Shown here piece by piece: positions 10,866 to 21,258 of a DNA stretch of 64,000 bases. Location of the stretch: NCBI GenBank assembly GCA_012861695.1, contig JAAOOA010000033.1, positions 23,183,434 through 23,247,433 on the forward strand, in the 5' to 3' direction. How positions within the stretch are numbered: position 1 is the stretch's first letter; the number at the start of each line of letters is the position of its first letter. This DNA comes from Trematomus loennbergii. Taxonomy: Eukaryota; Chordata; Actinopteri; Perciformes; Nototheniidae. The notes below the pieces were generated by a model, which worked only from the letters and a program-made list of their open reading frames with translations, did not search any database and was not told the DNA's origin. Made by a program: the position numbers and the translations under genes.

Positions 10866-10998
10866 ATGGCTTCACTAGTCTGGCAGTATTTTAAGTGTCC
10901 GAAAATGACAATAAAATAGCGGTATGCAACGTGTGTGTGAAGCAGAAATCCTGCAGCTCCACCCGCTGTGACGGACCGGTGAGCGGAGCAGAACACAC
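10866..10998 (+). pseudogene. BED zinc-finger remnant of a hAT transposase
   Basis: A W..YFK start (SLVWQYFKCPK) and, in the next frame, AVCNVCVKQKSC match the first half of a BED finger (aromatic residue, then C-x-x-C). A frameshift or stop at about 10917 breaks it and the H..H half is missing. It belongs to the nested element that ends near 11233. Confidence 0.5.
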
Positions 10999-11164
10999 AT
11001 TAAGAGTTAGACCTAACACACTTAGCTATTTTATCTACCTCTGGAACAAGCTAAACTAGTTATAAATATATTTATTCTTCACTGTCGGGTCGCTCATTAC
11101 TGGATCAGTGAGCTGCAGGAGATACTGACAGGGCTGTCAGGAGAGAGGGGGAGAGAGGAAAAGA

Positions 11165-11233
11165 GAGCGATATCGGTATCGGCCGATACTGATTCCGGCG
11201 ATCGGCCCCAAAATTGGCGATCGGAGCATCCCT
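11165..11233. mobile_element. Right end of a nested hAT MITE (TAGGGATGCTCCGATC)
   Basis: Ends 'gcgatcggagcatcccta', which reads TAGGGATGCTCCGATCGC from the end inward, a terminus frequent in fish genomes. The left terminus was not found. Confidence 0.5.
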
Positions 11234-11235
11234 AA

Positions 11236-11458
11236 TAATTGTATATGATATGTTTTATAATGATTGATCATGAAAGTGTTATCAAAGCTGGTAAATTTGC
11301 AGCTAGTTTGAATGACTTTGTATACTACAGAGTAGCTTGTGAATTTACTCCAGGTGGAACTAAAGTCTGATTTAACACTTGATTATATTTCACATCATTC
11401 ATCCACATCTGTAAAGTAACTAAAGGTATTAAATACATGTAGTGGAGGAAAAGTACAC
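11236..11458 (-). mobile_element. Internal fragment of the CAGAGGTGG/CAGTGGTG hAT MITE
   Basis: Matches the interior of the MITE copies at 12200-14513, 24049-24500 and 54085-54539 (words such as 'acatcattcatccacatctg' and 'attaaatacatgtagtgga'). Both termini are missing. Confidence 0.8.
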
Positions 11459-12390
11459 CAGTTACCTCTGACTTGTGTTTACTGCCAACCTAAAAGTACC
11501 TCAAAAATAGTAATCAATAATATATTGAAAAGTTATTTGGCTGATTGTTTTATATTGGCTCAGCCAGGTTATATGGGATGCCCAGTCTACGTACAGATGG
11601 GTCACTCATTTTGAAATATTAAACTTAGTTTTCTTTTCTAACATTTTAAATTTTTCATCCTCATGTAGAATGCTATTATGAAACACACATTTGGTTGTTT
11701 ATAGCATAAAGAACATCTGATTTAATGTGAGGTAGGGAAATAATCATTTGAGTATAAGTATGTGTATATAAATATGTAATTTACAACAGCTGTAAGATGC
11801 TTGAAAAGCTTGAAAATGCACCTTGAAAATGCTTGAAAAGTGCTTGAATTTGACTTTGGAAAAGGTGTAAGAACCCTGAGAACTAAACTGCATTCTCAAT
11901 TACGTTTAGCTACAGGGATGCAAACTCATCAGGTATGAAAAAGGTGACAAGGATCCGAGCCCCCGACCCCACGGAATATCGGCTTTAAAATGAGGAATAA
12001 CAGAGGATTTTAGCAGTCAGAACAACTAAAGCAGCAGTTAATAATAACAGAAACGCCAAAGAGTCACATCTAATAGAAATATATTTAAGCATTTATTTTA
12101 ATTGTGTAGCAGTCAGTTTATAATTTTGGCAGGACTGTTGAGCATTTTGAAAATGTATTTTCATGCCTCTGTGCAAGGCTGTCTTTCTATCGTTATAGCC
12201 AGTGGTGTAAAGTAACTAAGTTCATAAACTCAAGTATATACTTGGGTACAATTTTGAGATACTTGTACTTTATTTAAGTATTTCAATGTTTTGCTACTTT
12301 GTTCTTCTTCTCCTCTACAGTTCAGAGGTAAATGGTGTACTTTTACTCCACTACATGTATTTAATACCTTTAGTTACTTCACAGATGTGG

Positions 12391-14127
12391 TCTGGAAAAC
12401 ACTTTCAGTTTTACTCCTTTTACTGTAAATGTTGTTCATGAAGCTTTATCTAAGTTAGATCCTAAGAAACCGGCTGGCCCGGACAACGTAGAACCTTTCT
12501 TTTTAAAGATAGCTGCAGATTTTATTGCTCCACCTCTCACTACTCTTTTTAACCTCTCCCTCAGCACAAACACAATTCCTAAAGTATGGAAGTCAGCTTA
12601 TGTCCTGCCACTACTAAAAGGAGGGGAGGCAACTGTTTTAAATAACTATAGGCCAATCTCGAAATTGTCAGTTCTGGCTAAGGTTCTTGAACGCCTAGTG
12701 AGTGAACAGGTAAAGGAGTTTTTATGTAACAATGACATTCTGTCTAAACATCAGTCAGGCTTCAGAAAGCAACATAGCACCATCACTGCCACAATGAAAG
12801 TGGTGAATGACATTACAAGTATTTTGATAAAAAGCAGAGTTGTGCAGCTCTATTTATTGACCTTTCCAAAGCGTTTGACACAGTCGATCATCACATCTTA
12901 AAGCAGAGGCTACTCAGTATTGGCTTATCCAGCCATGCAGTGGGGTGGTTTGTGAACTACCTCTCTGAAAGGTCCCAATGTGTTCACTTTGATGGGCTGT
13001 CTTCTGAGTGGTTGAACATTGCTAATGGTGTTCCTCAAGGTTCTGTTTTAGGTCCACTTTTATTCTCCATCTACATCAATAGTTTAGGTGAAAATGTGGA
13101 TGAAGCTACTTTGCATTTTTATGCGGATGACACCGTGATGTACTGTGCAGGTCCCTCCATTAAGGAGGCGGTTGTTAAATTACAGGCTGTTTTTAACATT
13201 ATTCAGACTCAGCTCTCTGAACTAAAGCTTCTTTTAAATGTTGAGAAAACCAAAGTAATGCTCTTTTCTAAAGCTAAAAAGACTCCAGAGACTGCTTTGG
13301 ATATTGTGACTATGCAAGGACAAGTACTCCAAGTGGTTAGCTATTATAAATACCTTGGTATCTGGCTTGATGATTGTCTTACTTTTAAACTTCAGGTCAC
13401 TAATCTGCTTAAAAAGCTGAGGGTTAGATTAGGTTTCTTTTTCAGAAACAAGTCCTGTTTCTCTTTTGAAGCCAGGAAAAGGCTAGTCACTGTGACCTTT
13501 TTACCTGTGCTAGACTATGGTGATTTGTTGTATATGAATGCACCTGCCCATTGCCTGGAAAGGTTAGATGCCGCCTATCACAGTGCTCTGAGATTTGTTA
13601 CTAACTGTAAAGTACTTACTCATCACTGTACCCTGTATGCCAAGGCAGGTCTGCCTTCACTTACTGGTCGGAGGCTCAGTCATTGGTACATGTTCATCTA
13701 CAAAGCCATGCTGGGTAAACTACCTTCTTATATCTGCTCTTTGATCTCACGGACAGTGGCAAGTAGCTATTGCCTGAGATCACAGGATGTGTTTTTATTA
13801 CATGTGCCAAGTGCTAGGACTGTTTTAGGTGCTAAAGCTTTTATGTGCGCTGCTCCTCTGGCTTGGAACACCATGCAAAAAATATTGAAACTGAGCATTT
13901 TGATTCCCTTGCATCGTTTTAAAGCACGGCTGGATGAAATATTATTGGATACCTGTAAATGTAAATAGGTTGCTAATGTATACCCCTGTAATTATGTTGT
14001 GATGTCCTTTTGTTTTCTGTTTGTTTTTATATGTGTAACTAAATGTGCCGCAGGTCTCCCTTGTAAAAGAGATCGTTGATCTCAATGGGATTTTTTGGCC
14101 TGGATAAATAAAGGCTACAAACAAACA
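12391..14127 (+). mobile_element. Rex1/CR1-like LINE, 5'-truncated (copy A)
   Basis: A 1.74-kb insertion with perfect 8-bp target duplications, AGATGTGG, at 12383-12390 and 14128-14135, inside the 'cagatgtggatgaatgatg' segment of the MITE. The 3' end carries GATCTCAATGGGATTTTTTG, TGGATAAATAAAGGC and a short ACAA-rich tail. It holds most of the RT but no endonuclease. Copies B (51842-56143, interrupted) and C (56341-57578) belong to the same family. The clade name rests on recalled RT and tail features. Confidence 0.9.
12410..13968 (+). pseudogene. LINE ORF2 reverse transcriptase, one frameshift
   Basis: The first frame (to about 12840) gives KKPAGPDNVEPFFLK, NNYRPISKLSVLAKVLERLV and HQSGFRKQHSTITA, RT blocks 0-2. 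A frameshift near 12835-12850 moves to the frame with LFIDLSKAFDTVDHHIL (block 3). The frame opening at 12940 continues with ANGVPQGSVLGPLLFSIYIN, FYADDTVMY (catalytic YADD, residues 61-64 of that ORF) and YKYLGIWLDD, then a full C-terminal domain ending at 13968. All RT catalytic residues are present; only the frameshift and the missing 5' part disable it. Confidence 0.93.
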
Positions 14128-14983
14128 AGATGTGGATGAATGATGTGAAATATAATCAAGTGTTAAATCAGACTTTAGTTCCACCTGGAGTAAATCCACA
14201 AGCTACCCTGCAGTATACAAAGTCATTCAAACTAGCTGCACCTTTACCAGCTTTGAGAACACTTTCATGATCAATCATTATAAAACATCATATATATTAT
14301 TCTGAAATGGACCAATCTGCACAATGACTACTTTTGCTGTCGCTACTTTAACTATATTTTGATGATAATACTTTTCTACTTTTACTTGAGGAACATTTTG
14401 AATGCAGGACTTTTACTGTAACAGAGTATTCCTACACTCTGGTACTTCTACTTTTACTCAAGTACAAGATCTGAGTGCTTCTACTTTTACTCAAGTACAA
14501 GATCTGAATGCATGTATGCTAGTTAGCTAGCTCAACGATTCATTAAATAATATTGGGACAGAAACACTTTTCAGTGCACATCACGCTCTGCCGCTCCGAC
14601 AGGGAGCTCTGCTCTGAACACCCCGTTCTAACCAGCGGTCCAGTCTGTGCCCGCACAGTTAATATTAACGAACGCACCGTAGGTAATGTAGCTGCTGAAG
14701 CTAGACCCTCATCCCGGAGCAGCAGAGCCTTATTATACATCCATGAGCAGAGCTGACAGGCAGGAAGACTTGTGCTCGCGCTTCATTAATATATAAAAAA
14801 GAACACCATGCGTGTCATGATGGCACATAACAGCTCGCGGCCGCAGATTACTCCGGGTCCCAGACCCCCCCATACCCCAAAAATATTTTTATTGCAGATC
14901 TACATGAATCACACAAACGACCTATTTTGGAATCAAAACGGCGAATTTCGCCGAAAGGTGACAAGTTTGCATCCCTGTAGCTA

Positions 14984-16729
14984 GAAACGTATTTTCTCCC
15001 ACGTTACGTTTGTTATGAACGTATCTTAAATACGTTTATTTTCTACATATCTTTGCCATTTATTGTCTTGCTTATAATAATGATAATAGTCATTTATAAA
15101 TACCATTTTAGAGCACACATTTGAAATCGACGATCGGGCTCGATATGGTTAAATTAAAATCAGTAGGCGAGGCTGTAATTTCGCCAGCTGTTACTCTCAT
15201 GAGCGAGGCAGAAAATAATAGTTTTAACATGCCAAAAGCTGCTGTGTCGTTTATTGCACCTCAAACATTAAAACAAATCCAGAGTTACGTGTTTCTGTAA
15301 GAAAGGACAGTAACAGAAGAGCTCTGTGGCTTCAGGCTTGATCGCCGTTCAAATGACAGCGTTGGTTTCCCCAAAAGTGGGCGGAGCTGTAAAGTGACGT
15401 AGATTTTACTCTCATCTATTATTCAAAACCATTCTATTTATTCCAATGTAAATTACATGCCAGTGTTTTATCTTTTTATTTAGCGATTTGTTTTTGCACT
15501 GGGAATGTTTTCATGTGGAACCGGAAGTACGTCACTTCACTTTGTCTTCTTCGTCCCTTTTACGTTCCAGACAATGCATGGCTCAGCGTAACAGACTGAA
15601 CAGCGACCCCAGGTGTGTCTACATTGGAATTACATCTTCATTACTGAAGGAAAAATACTTTACCTAGTGTTTGTTAACTGGGTTTTTAATGCAGTTGGCT
15701 TTTCTTAATGGTTACAATATTGCTATGAGTTATATCTGAAGCAAATTATGTTTCTGAAGATGTGTAGTCAATTCCACCCTTCAATGTAGCATAAATGTGA
15801 ACTCTCATTACAGGAACAATACCGGAAACAGATGTAGGAAAGATCCTCAGCTCGCTGATTGGATGTTTTAGCCGCAATGCACGTTGGGAGATGGTGTTTA
15901 TGCGATGTGAAATCCGAAAACATTTAAAAATAAAATAATACTTTATTCCGTGTGTTCTTGCTTTTCTCTTTGGAAGTCATCACATAACGGCATTGTAATA
16001 CACGGTTCGGCTGCATTCAATATTACACATCTGCCGTAGTTCTTTATTTATAGAGCCCTGATGAGAAGACTTCTGGACAAACAGGAAGAACTGCCGCCGA
16101 AACTGAATATGTGACGTGGATCATAAATATATCAACAATTACACAATATCTTACATTTATTTTCACAAAATACGTCTCCTTGCAGTATCAATAGTAATTC
16201 GGCTGACTTTTATATTTGATCCAATTGGTAGATAGGTTATATTTACACCATAACGGTGCACAGCTGATAGAAAAGGACTTGTAGTTTTTAAAGATATTAC
16301 TGATTTTCTTTGAATTAAAGAATGTAAATACTGAGTTGAGAGAATAGTCAGGGGACACTTATTCACAAGTCAAAAGGTGTTCATAGCGGGCACGGCTGAG
16401 AATAGCTAGCTAGCTAGATGTTGTTAGCCAGCTTGGACCTAACGTTAGCAAGTTCTAGCATGGCTAGCTCGATCTACTGAGCAAATAAAAGTACATCTAA
16501 GACCAGTATTGTGCAGATTAAAACAGTGCAGTGCATGTATTTTATTTTACCTTCGTAGTCGTCCCGACATGACTTTGCCAGGTCTGCTAACTTTGCTGAG
16601 CCACGGAAACTGCATTCAGTAGAAGCTTCTGCCGAAGCGAGCAAATACAATGGCCGCTTCCAAAAAAAATTCAGAGTCAAACGGGCGTGGTTTGCATTCC
16701 GCACAGCCAATCAGACGTACAAACTACTT
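14984..16729. other. Intergenic DNA, nothing recognised
   Basis: No supportable gene or complete repeat. It contains several 'acgta/tacgt' words around 14985-15040, a GCTAGCTAGCTA run near 16407-16418, and short ORFs with no recognisable domain. Confidence 0.5.
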
Positions 16730-16899
16730 TCTCCCACGACAGTCCCTGCTCTCTAGCAGGGACTGAAAAGCGGGTCTGACGAACTAATTTGAGCTACTTT
16801 AGTTCCTGGGGCTTTTTGGTGTGAACGCAAATATATCGTAGTTCTGATGAACTATTGTGGGAAAAGTACACCAAAGTACTCCGGTGTGAACGCACCTAA
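16730..16899. mobile_element. Probable MITE end (GGTGCGTTCACACCGG)
   Basis: Ends 'ccggtgtgaacgcacc', which reads GGTGCGTTCACACCGG inward, a terminus style common in fish MITEs. A 'ggtgtgaacgcaa' copy lies just inside at 16820-16832. The left end was not found. Confidence 0.4.
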
Positions 16900-17149
16900 T
16901 GACAACTATATTACTCATGAAATATTTATTAACTAAATATTTCAGAAATTAATTTGAAACTTTATCAAATTAGGCTTCATCAAAGCAGCAACACACTCAT
17001 TTAAACCAGACAGGTCACAAAATAAAAAGGAGGCAAAGACTCAGCAGAAAATTCAGCACAGAGAACTGTCAATGCAAGGAAGCTGCACTGTCCATGGGCC
17101 TGAACTACAAATTATAAATGTAACATTTCAGCAATCAGCATTGAAACAT

Positions 17150-18662
17150 GTGCTATTGTAAATATTTTGCCGACTTACAAATTAGTGAGATACATGTGCC
17201 TGTCGGGGCGCGCAGATTTTTTTAATCCTTGGTGGCACTGAGGAGAGGGCCACTCGCAAGTCCTGTTCAACAGAGAGCCGTGACCTCCTGTTGTTCTTCA
17301 TGTAAACCAGAGTAGAGAACGCCAACTCACACAGGTAGGTAGTGGGAAAAAGAAGAAGTTGCTCAATCGCGTGGTGGGAGATGCGATGCAGAAGCCAACC
17401 AAAACTGATCCAGTGGGAGCTCACTAAATTTGAGTTTCAGTGTGCGGTCCACACGGAGCTCTGCACACTCCTCTCTCTCTTTCATAGTGAGCTTTTCTGT
17501 TGGGAATTCCTGGTGGAATGGGTCTCGATCCAGTCATAGTCCTCATGTCAGCCACACGTGGAAAATAGCGGTCAAACCTCTCTTTTAAGGTCTGAAGGTG
17601 TTTGGCATATACAGCGCGCTCCCTAGCTGCCTGCGGCGCAGCTGATGCCAGCGGGAACATGTCCATGGAGCCCTGTTCCAAAGCCTCGCGCCACAGGATA
17701 AGTTTGCCCATAAACCCCCGAATCTTGTCTGTGGATGATAAAATGTTTTCATTCCTGCCCTGAAGCTTGGCGTTTAACTCGTTGAGATGCCCAAATATGT
17801 CTGCGAGGTAAGCCAGCCTGGCGCACCACCTCTCATCCGCGAGCTTGTCTTTATGTGGGACAGCGTGTTCACGTGAAAACTCCAAAAGCTCTTCCCGAAG
17901 CTCATAAAGACGGGATAGGACTTTCCCCCGTGACAGCCAACGTACCTCTGTGTGGAGGATCAGGCTTTGGTGGTCGGCTCCCATCTCGGCGCACAGCTGG
18001 GAGAAGAGGCGAGATTTCAGGGGCCTTGATTTGATGTAATTCACCATCTTCTCCCGTAGTATGGCTTTCCATTTCTTTGCAGAAGAAAAACGTCTCTTTG
18101 ATAGAGTCAGCATCAACATATCTGACGTTTGCCAGAAGTTGGGCAGCCCCACTTATGTCAGTAGATTCGTCTATTGTAGGGAAAATCTGCCGCTCGCCTG
18201 CAGTGCCATAAGACAGGTAACTTTCATGATACTGTCTGCTGACAGTTTTTTTCCTCTTTTCTTTCGGTGGTGGGTTGTCGGCAGTCTCTGCACTGGTGGT
18301 TGGTGGTTTGCTCCGCACAAGAAAGCGCTCCATTTTCCCTCTTGCGTGTTTCTCTGTTTTAATGTTGTCCTTCAGCCTTCGATGTGTCACGGTCTTATAA
18401 TTCCCACCTGCAACTGCGTTAACAGCGAAATATGGGGTTCTGTGAGGATTTTTTTTTAAAGAATTGTTTTTAGGTATAGAGTTTGCCTCTGTATTATGAA
18501 ATGAGTGCATACAAAGTACTGATATAGTAAATAAAAAAATAATTATTTTTGTGTAGTTGTATATTGCAATAATAACGTATGGTTGTCACAAAATCCCACG
18601 GCACACCCAGACTTGCCTCACGGCACACCAGTGTGCCGCGGCACACCGTTTGGGAACCACTG
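17150..18662 (-). mobile_element. hAT transposon with CAGTGGTTCCCAAACGG end
   Basis: On the minus strand the element begins CAGTGGTTCCCAAACGG (ending at 18662), a Charlie/Buster-type hAT terminus, and encodes a damaged transposase. Flanking bases 18663-18763 belong to a LINE on the minus strand, so the hAT probably inserted into it. The expected 8-bp duplicate (cactagac) was not found at the left side, where the 3' terminus appears lost; the left limit is approximate. Confidence 0.75.
17182..18510 (-). pseudogene. hAT (Buster/ZBED5-like) transposase, deleted and frameshifted
   Basis: Read from 18510 down, the N-terminal MERFLVRSKPPTTSAET and RQYHESYL precede [20 protein letters not shown], which carries the first catalytic Asp region. 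The text then jumps to [38 protein letters not shown] and [13 protein letters not shown], and in another frame to TYLCELAFSTLVYMKNNRRS, the C-terminal hAT dimerisation region. Compared with the usual order, two internal blocks are missing: the zinc finger after YLSYG and the stretch with the second Asp after TTGED. At least two frame changes occur. It cannot be active. Confidence 0.85.
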
Positions 18663-18763
18663 CACTAGACCATCGAGGTCTCTTCAGCAATATTCTCATG
18701 GCATCATTATAAGCTACTTGAAGTTTCCGTAAACTTGCTTTTCTGTAGTTTGACCACAGATGT

Positions 18764-19611
18764 TGAAGTAAAAAGATATGATTCTAAACTGTATTAGAGT
18801 AAACATGTATTGTTTGAACTGTTTTAAGTAATCCCATATAGAAATGATATTCTCACTTACAACTCACTGATCCTGTTTTACACACACACAGCTCCTTTTA
18901 GCCAGCACACAAAACATGTTCTTTTCAAGGATCTTTCTGGGTAGCATTATGTTCTTTCTGGGCTCATTATATCTGTATACAATGTTTAATTGTCTGAGAG
19001 TAACAGTTTATGTGAAAGATGCCATGGGAAAATAAGGAGTGAATACCGGTGCAGAGATAAGATTGATTTTGACCTTGTAGAACCTTAGAATCTCACGTTC
19101 TGGTCAGAACTCTGATTCGCTGTATTGAACCCGGCCAGAGGTGGATCCAACCAGTAAGGACACCTGGGGGAGTGAGCAGCTCACACACCTCCTCCCCACG
19201 GACTCTCTGATTCGCTTCGGAGTAAAATGGGAAGGAAGAGTCGACACATCTCCGCCCCAAAATATGGATAAAATACTGTTGTTTTTGTATGTAAAAATAC
19301 TTCTGGTTTGTTGAAGGCTGGTGCTAGAGACGGTAAACCGCATCACAAACCTGGAGTCCATACTTCTCGTTTTCTGAAAGCTGGTCTGTCTACCTGTAAA
19401 ACCGCATCACAAGCCTGAAGTCCGGAGTACTCTGTATAACTTGTATATGTGTTTGGTTTCCTCCCAGAGTAAACTCAGACAATTGTTATAACTTTTGATT
19501 CCGGTGTTTTCAATTCCTTTCTTTATTTAATAGAGATCAGCCTCATTCAACGAACGGCGCGCGCGAGCAGAGGGGGGGCTCTGCCACCCCAATAGGTGTT
19601 CTGCTCCAACA
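18764..19611 (-). mobile_element. LTR of the unclassified family (copy 3)
   Basis: Runs from TGAAGTAAAAAGATATGATT to GTGTTCTGCTCCAACA, so both ends match the complete copy at 48065-48991. It carries an extra GC-rich stretch (about 19553-19590) near its LTR 5' end. The flanks are LINE coding sequence, and excising it rejoins the LINE frame exactly, with no target duplication visible. Confidence 0.88.
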
Positions 19612-20252
19612 GCAGTATAGAGTGGTGTACAATATGCTCTGAACAGAGATATCTTCACTCCATCTGTACATGTACTAAACTTGCGTAGAGAATGTTTGCT
19701 TGTGCATACATCATGCGGCATTGCCTATAAATATCTTCATCATCTGTCATTTGTTCTGTAATAAAGTGTCCAAGATATTTTAACTTATTACAGACACTAA
19801 GATTAATATCAGACAATTTAAAATCAGGACATTTTAGACATCTATCCTCTTTGGTTCTAAAGATCATGACAGCACTCTTACTGGCGTTGTATTTGATGTC
19901 ATGCTCCACACCATACACAGAACAAACAGTAAGGAGCTGCTGAAGACCAGCGCTAGATGGACTCAGCACAACAAGATCATCTGCATGCATACAGTAATAT
20001 GGTTCACTACCAATAGTACTACCAATCATGCATCCAGTATTACAGGCTTTCAGTCGCTTGGACAGATCATCAATATAAAGATTAAAAAGAACTGGGGACA
20101 TAATTCCACCTTGTCTGACACCATTGCTAACCCCAAATGGGGCTGAGACCCTATTGCCCCATTTTACTTGCATAGTCTGGTGGCCATACCAGTAGACCAG
20201 AATTCTCACAATGTATTTGGGCACCCCTCTTTGATTCAGTTTAACAAATAAC

Positions 20253-20689
20253 TGTTAGGGTTGGGCAAAAGGTAGGACCCAAATGCAGATTAAAAGGGAA
20301 GCGGGTTTCAAAACAAAAGTGAGCTTTAATAAAAAAGCTGATGAACGTAAATAACATCGCATGAAACACTTAGGTAACACGAGGAAGATACAATACCAAA
20401 AACGATCGTGACCAACATGGAGGGACAGGAAAAACCAACAATGAACCGACCAGGCACACAGGGGAAGACAAGACTAAATACAGAGAGGGGTAATCACAAG
20501 ACAAGACACAGCTGGGGTAAGGGAGGCAGAAACACAAGGGCAACAGGTGAACACAATCAGACAATCAGACACACCAGGGAAACTAACGACAGGAAGGCAA
20601 ACACAGGAAGAAGGAACAGAGAAGACACAAGGAGGAAACATTTCAAAACAAAAGGTGGAAAATGAAAACATAAATACAAAACCGTAACA
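20253..20689 (-). mobile_element. Solo LTR, 437 bp, with 5-bp duplication
   Basis: Ends TGTTAGGGTTGGGC...AAACCGTAACA. A perfect 5-bp duplication, ATAAC, lies at 20248-20252 and 20690-20694. Minus orientation is inferred because an AT-rich start and ATTAAA-like signal are read on that strand. No internal sequence is present. It resembles fish Gypsy LTRs such as 38128-38483 in style, but is a different family. Confidence 0.85.
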
Positions 20690-20913
20690 ATAACTTCCTA
20701 TGATTAACACGATCACAGGCTTTAGAAGCATCAATGAAACACATAAGAACTGATGAGTTATTACCTCTACATTTGTTAACAATTTCCTTTAAGGCGTATA
20801 TACACAAGTCAGTGCCATGTTTAGCCTTAAAGCGAAACTGGTTATCTGTTGAGTTAATAAAGTCATCTAATCTGTCCAGCAGAATTCTTTCTAGGACTTT
20901 TGACAGTATGCTG

Positions 20914-21244
20914 TGTGACGGCCCCAGAGCCTGGGGCCTGTGAGTGTGCAGGTGTGTTGCAGGTCCTGCGATGGGGTGGAGCTGAAGAGGCCAATCAGCG
21001 TGATCGGGGACACCTGGCTGGAGCCGAGGTGCTATTTAAGCCCAGCTGCCCGGAGTCACATGGCGGTCTTGACTCTCTCCAAGCCTGCTGCAGAAGGACT
21101 CTCGCTGTGATCCTTTCCCCTCGTCCATCCTCTCCTGTTTTTGGTGTTGCTTCTGGAACGATAACAAATAAAGTGCAGTGGTTTTTGGAACCCTTGAACG
21201 TCTCTCTTTGTTTTCCTGTTGTGGCCAACGGGCCGGTCATAACA
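20914..21244 (+). mobile_element. 5' LTR of a Gmr1-type Gypsy element
   Basis: Begins TGTGACGGCCCCAGAGCC and ends GGCCGGTCATAACA. It contains a TATA-like CTATTTAAG at about 21031-21039 and a polyadenylation-type AAATAAA near 21166. A primer-binding site starts two bases after the LTR and a gag pseudogene follows downstream. It cuts the minus-strand LINE. The 3' LTR and pol are absent, replaced by the BEL element from about 23.1 kb. Confidence 0.75.
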
Positions 21245-21246
21245 AC

Positions 21247-21258
21247 TGGGGGCTCGTC
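21247..21258 (+). promoter_or_regulatory. Primer-binding site, tRNA-Pro type
   Basis: TGGGGGCTCGTC starts two bases after the LTR. Twelve bases match the start of the known proline-tRNA primer site of gammaretroviruses. It would prime minus-strand DNA synthesis. Confidence 0.7.

Larger units (their letters stand above)
10320..11878. mobile_element. DNA transposon with 6-bp target duplication (CAGGGTGCGTAC ends)
   Basis: Left end CAGGGTGCGTACGGG; right end reads CAGGGTTCTTACACC on the other strand. Both subterminal regions are packed with 'tgcttgaaaat' words. A perfect 6-bp duplication, AGAACT, lies at 10314-10319 and 11879-11884; removing element plus one copy rejoins the LINE ORF1 sequence. 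hAT elements normally make 8 bp, so the superfamily is left open. It contains transposase-like N-terminal remnants and two smaller nested repeat fragments. Confidence 0.8.
12200..14513 (+). mobile_element. hAT MITE (CAGTGGTGTAAAGTAAC), split by a LINE
   Basis: Left end CAGTGGTGTAAAGTAACTAA at 12200. The body (12200-12390 and 14128-14513) is the 'tacttttactcaagta' MITE also present at 24049-24500 and 54085-54539. The right terminus is missing; similarity stops near 14513. The LINE at 12391-14127 interrupts it. Confidence 0.8.
11913..14977. mobile_element. DNA element with 6-bp target duplication (CAGGGATGCAAACT ends)
   Basis: The terminal inverted repeat CAGGGATGCAAACT is perfect over 14 bp at 11913-11926 and 14964-14977. 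The flanking 6-bp duplication TAGCTA lies at 11907-11912 and 14978-14983. Its own sequence is 11913-12199 plus 14514-14977, about 0.75 kb; the rest is the nested MITE and LINE. No transposase domain was recognised. The motif GGTGACAAG recurs near both ends in the same orientation. Confidence 0.8.
18664..20910 (-). pseudogene. LINE reverse transcriptase (MHADD variant), interrupted
   Basis: The first segment gives ILSKVLERILLDRLDDFINS, QFRFKAKHGTDLC and MCFIDASKACDRVNHRKLF. The second gives SNGVRQGGIMSPVLFNLYID, CMHADDLVVLSP (catalytic box MHADD where Y/F-A-D-D is usual) and LKYLGHFI. After a frameshift near 19700 it gives KFSTCTDGVKISLFRAYCTP. The third segment resumes with HLWSNYRKASLRKLQ and AMRILLKRPRW. 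The frame across each LTR can be followed by removing the LTR. It is a dead copy. Confidence 0.88.
18663..20911 (-). mobile_element. Non-LTR retrotransposon on the minus strand, split by two LTRs
   Basis: LINE sequence occupies 20911-20690, 20252-19612 and 18763-18663 on the minus strand. It is interrupted by a solo LTR at 20253-20689 and an LTR at 18764-19611. Its 5' side is cut by the Gypsy LTR at 20914 and its 3' side by the hAT ending at 18662. The clade is not assigned. Confidence 0.85.
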
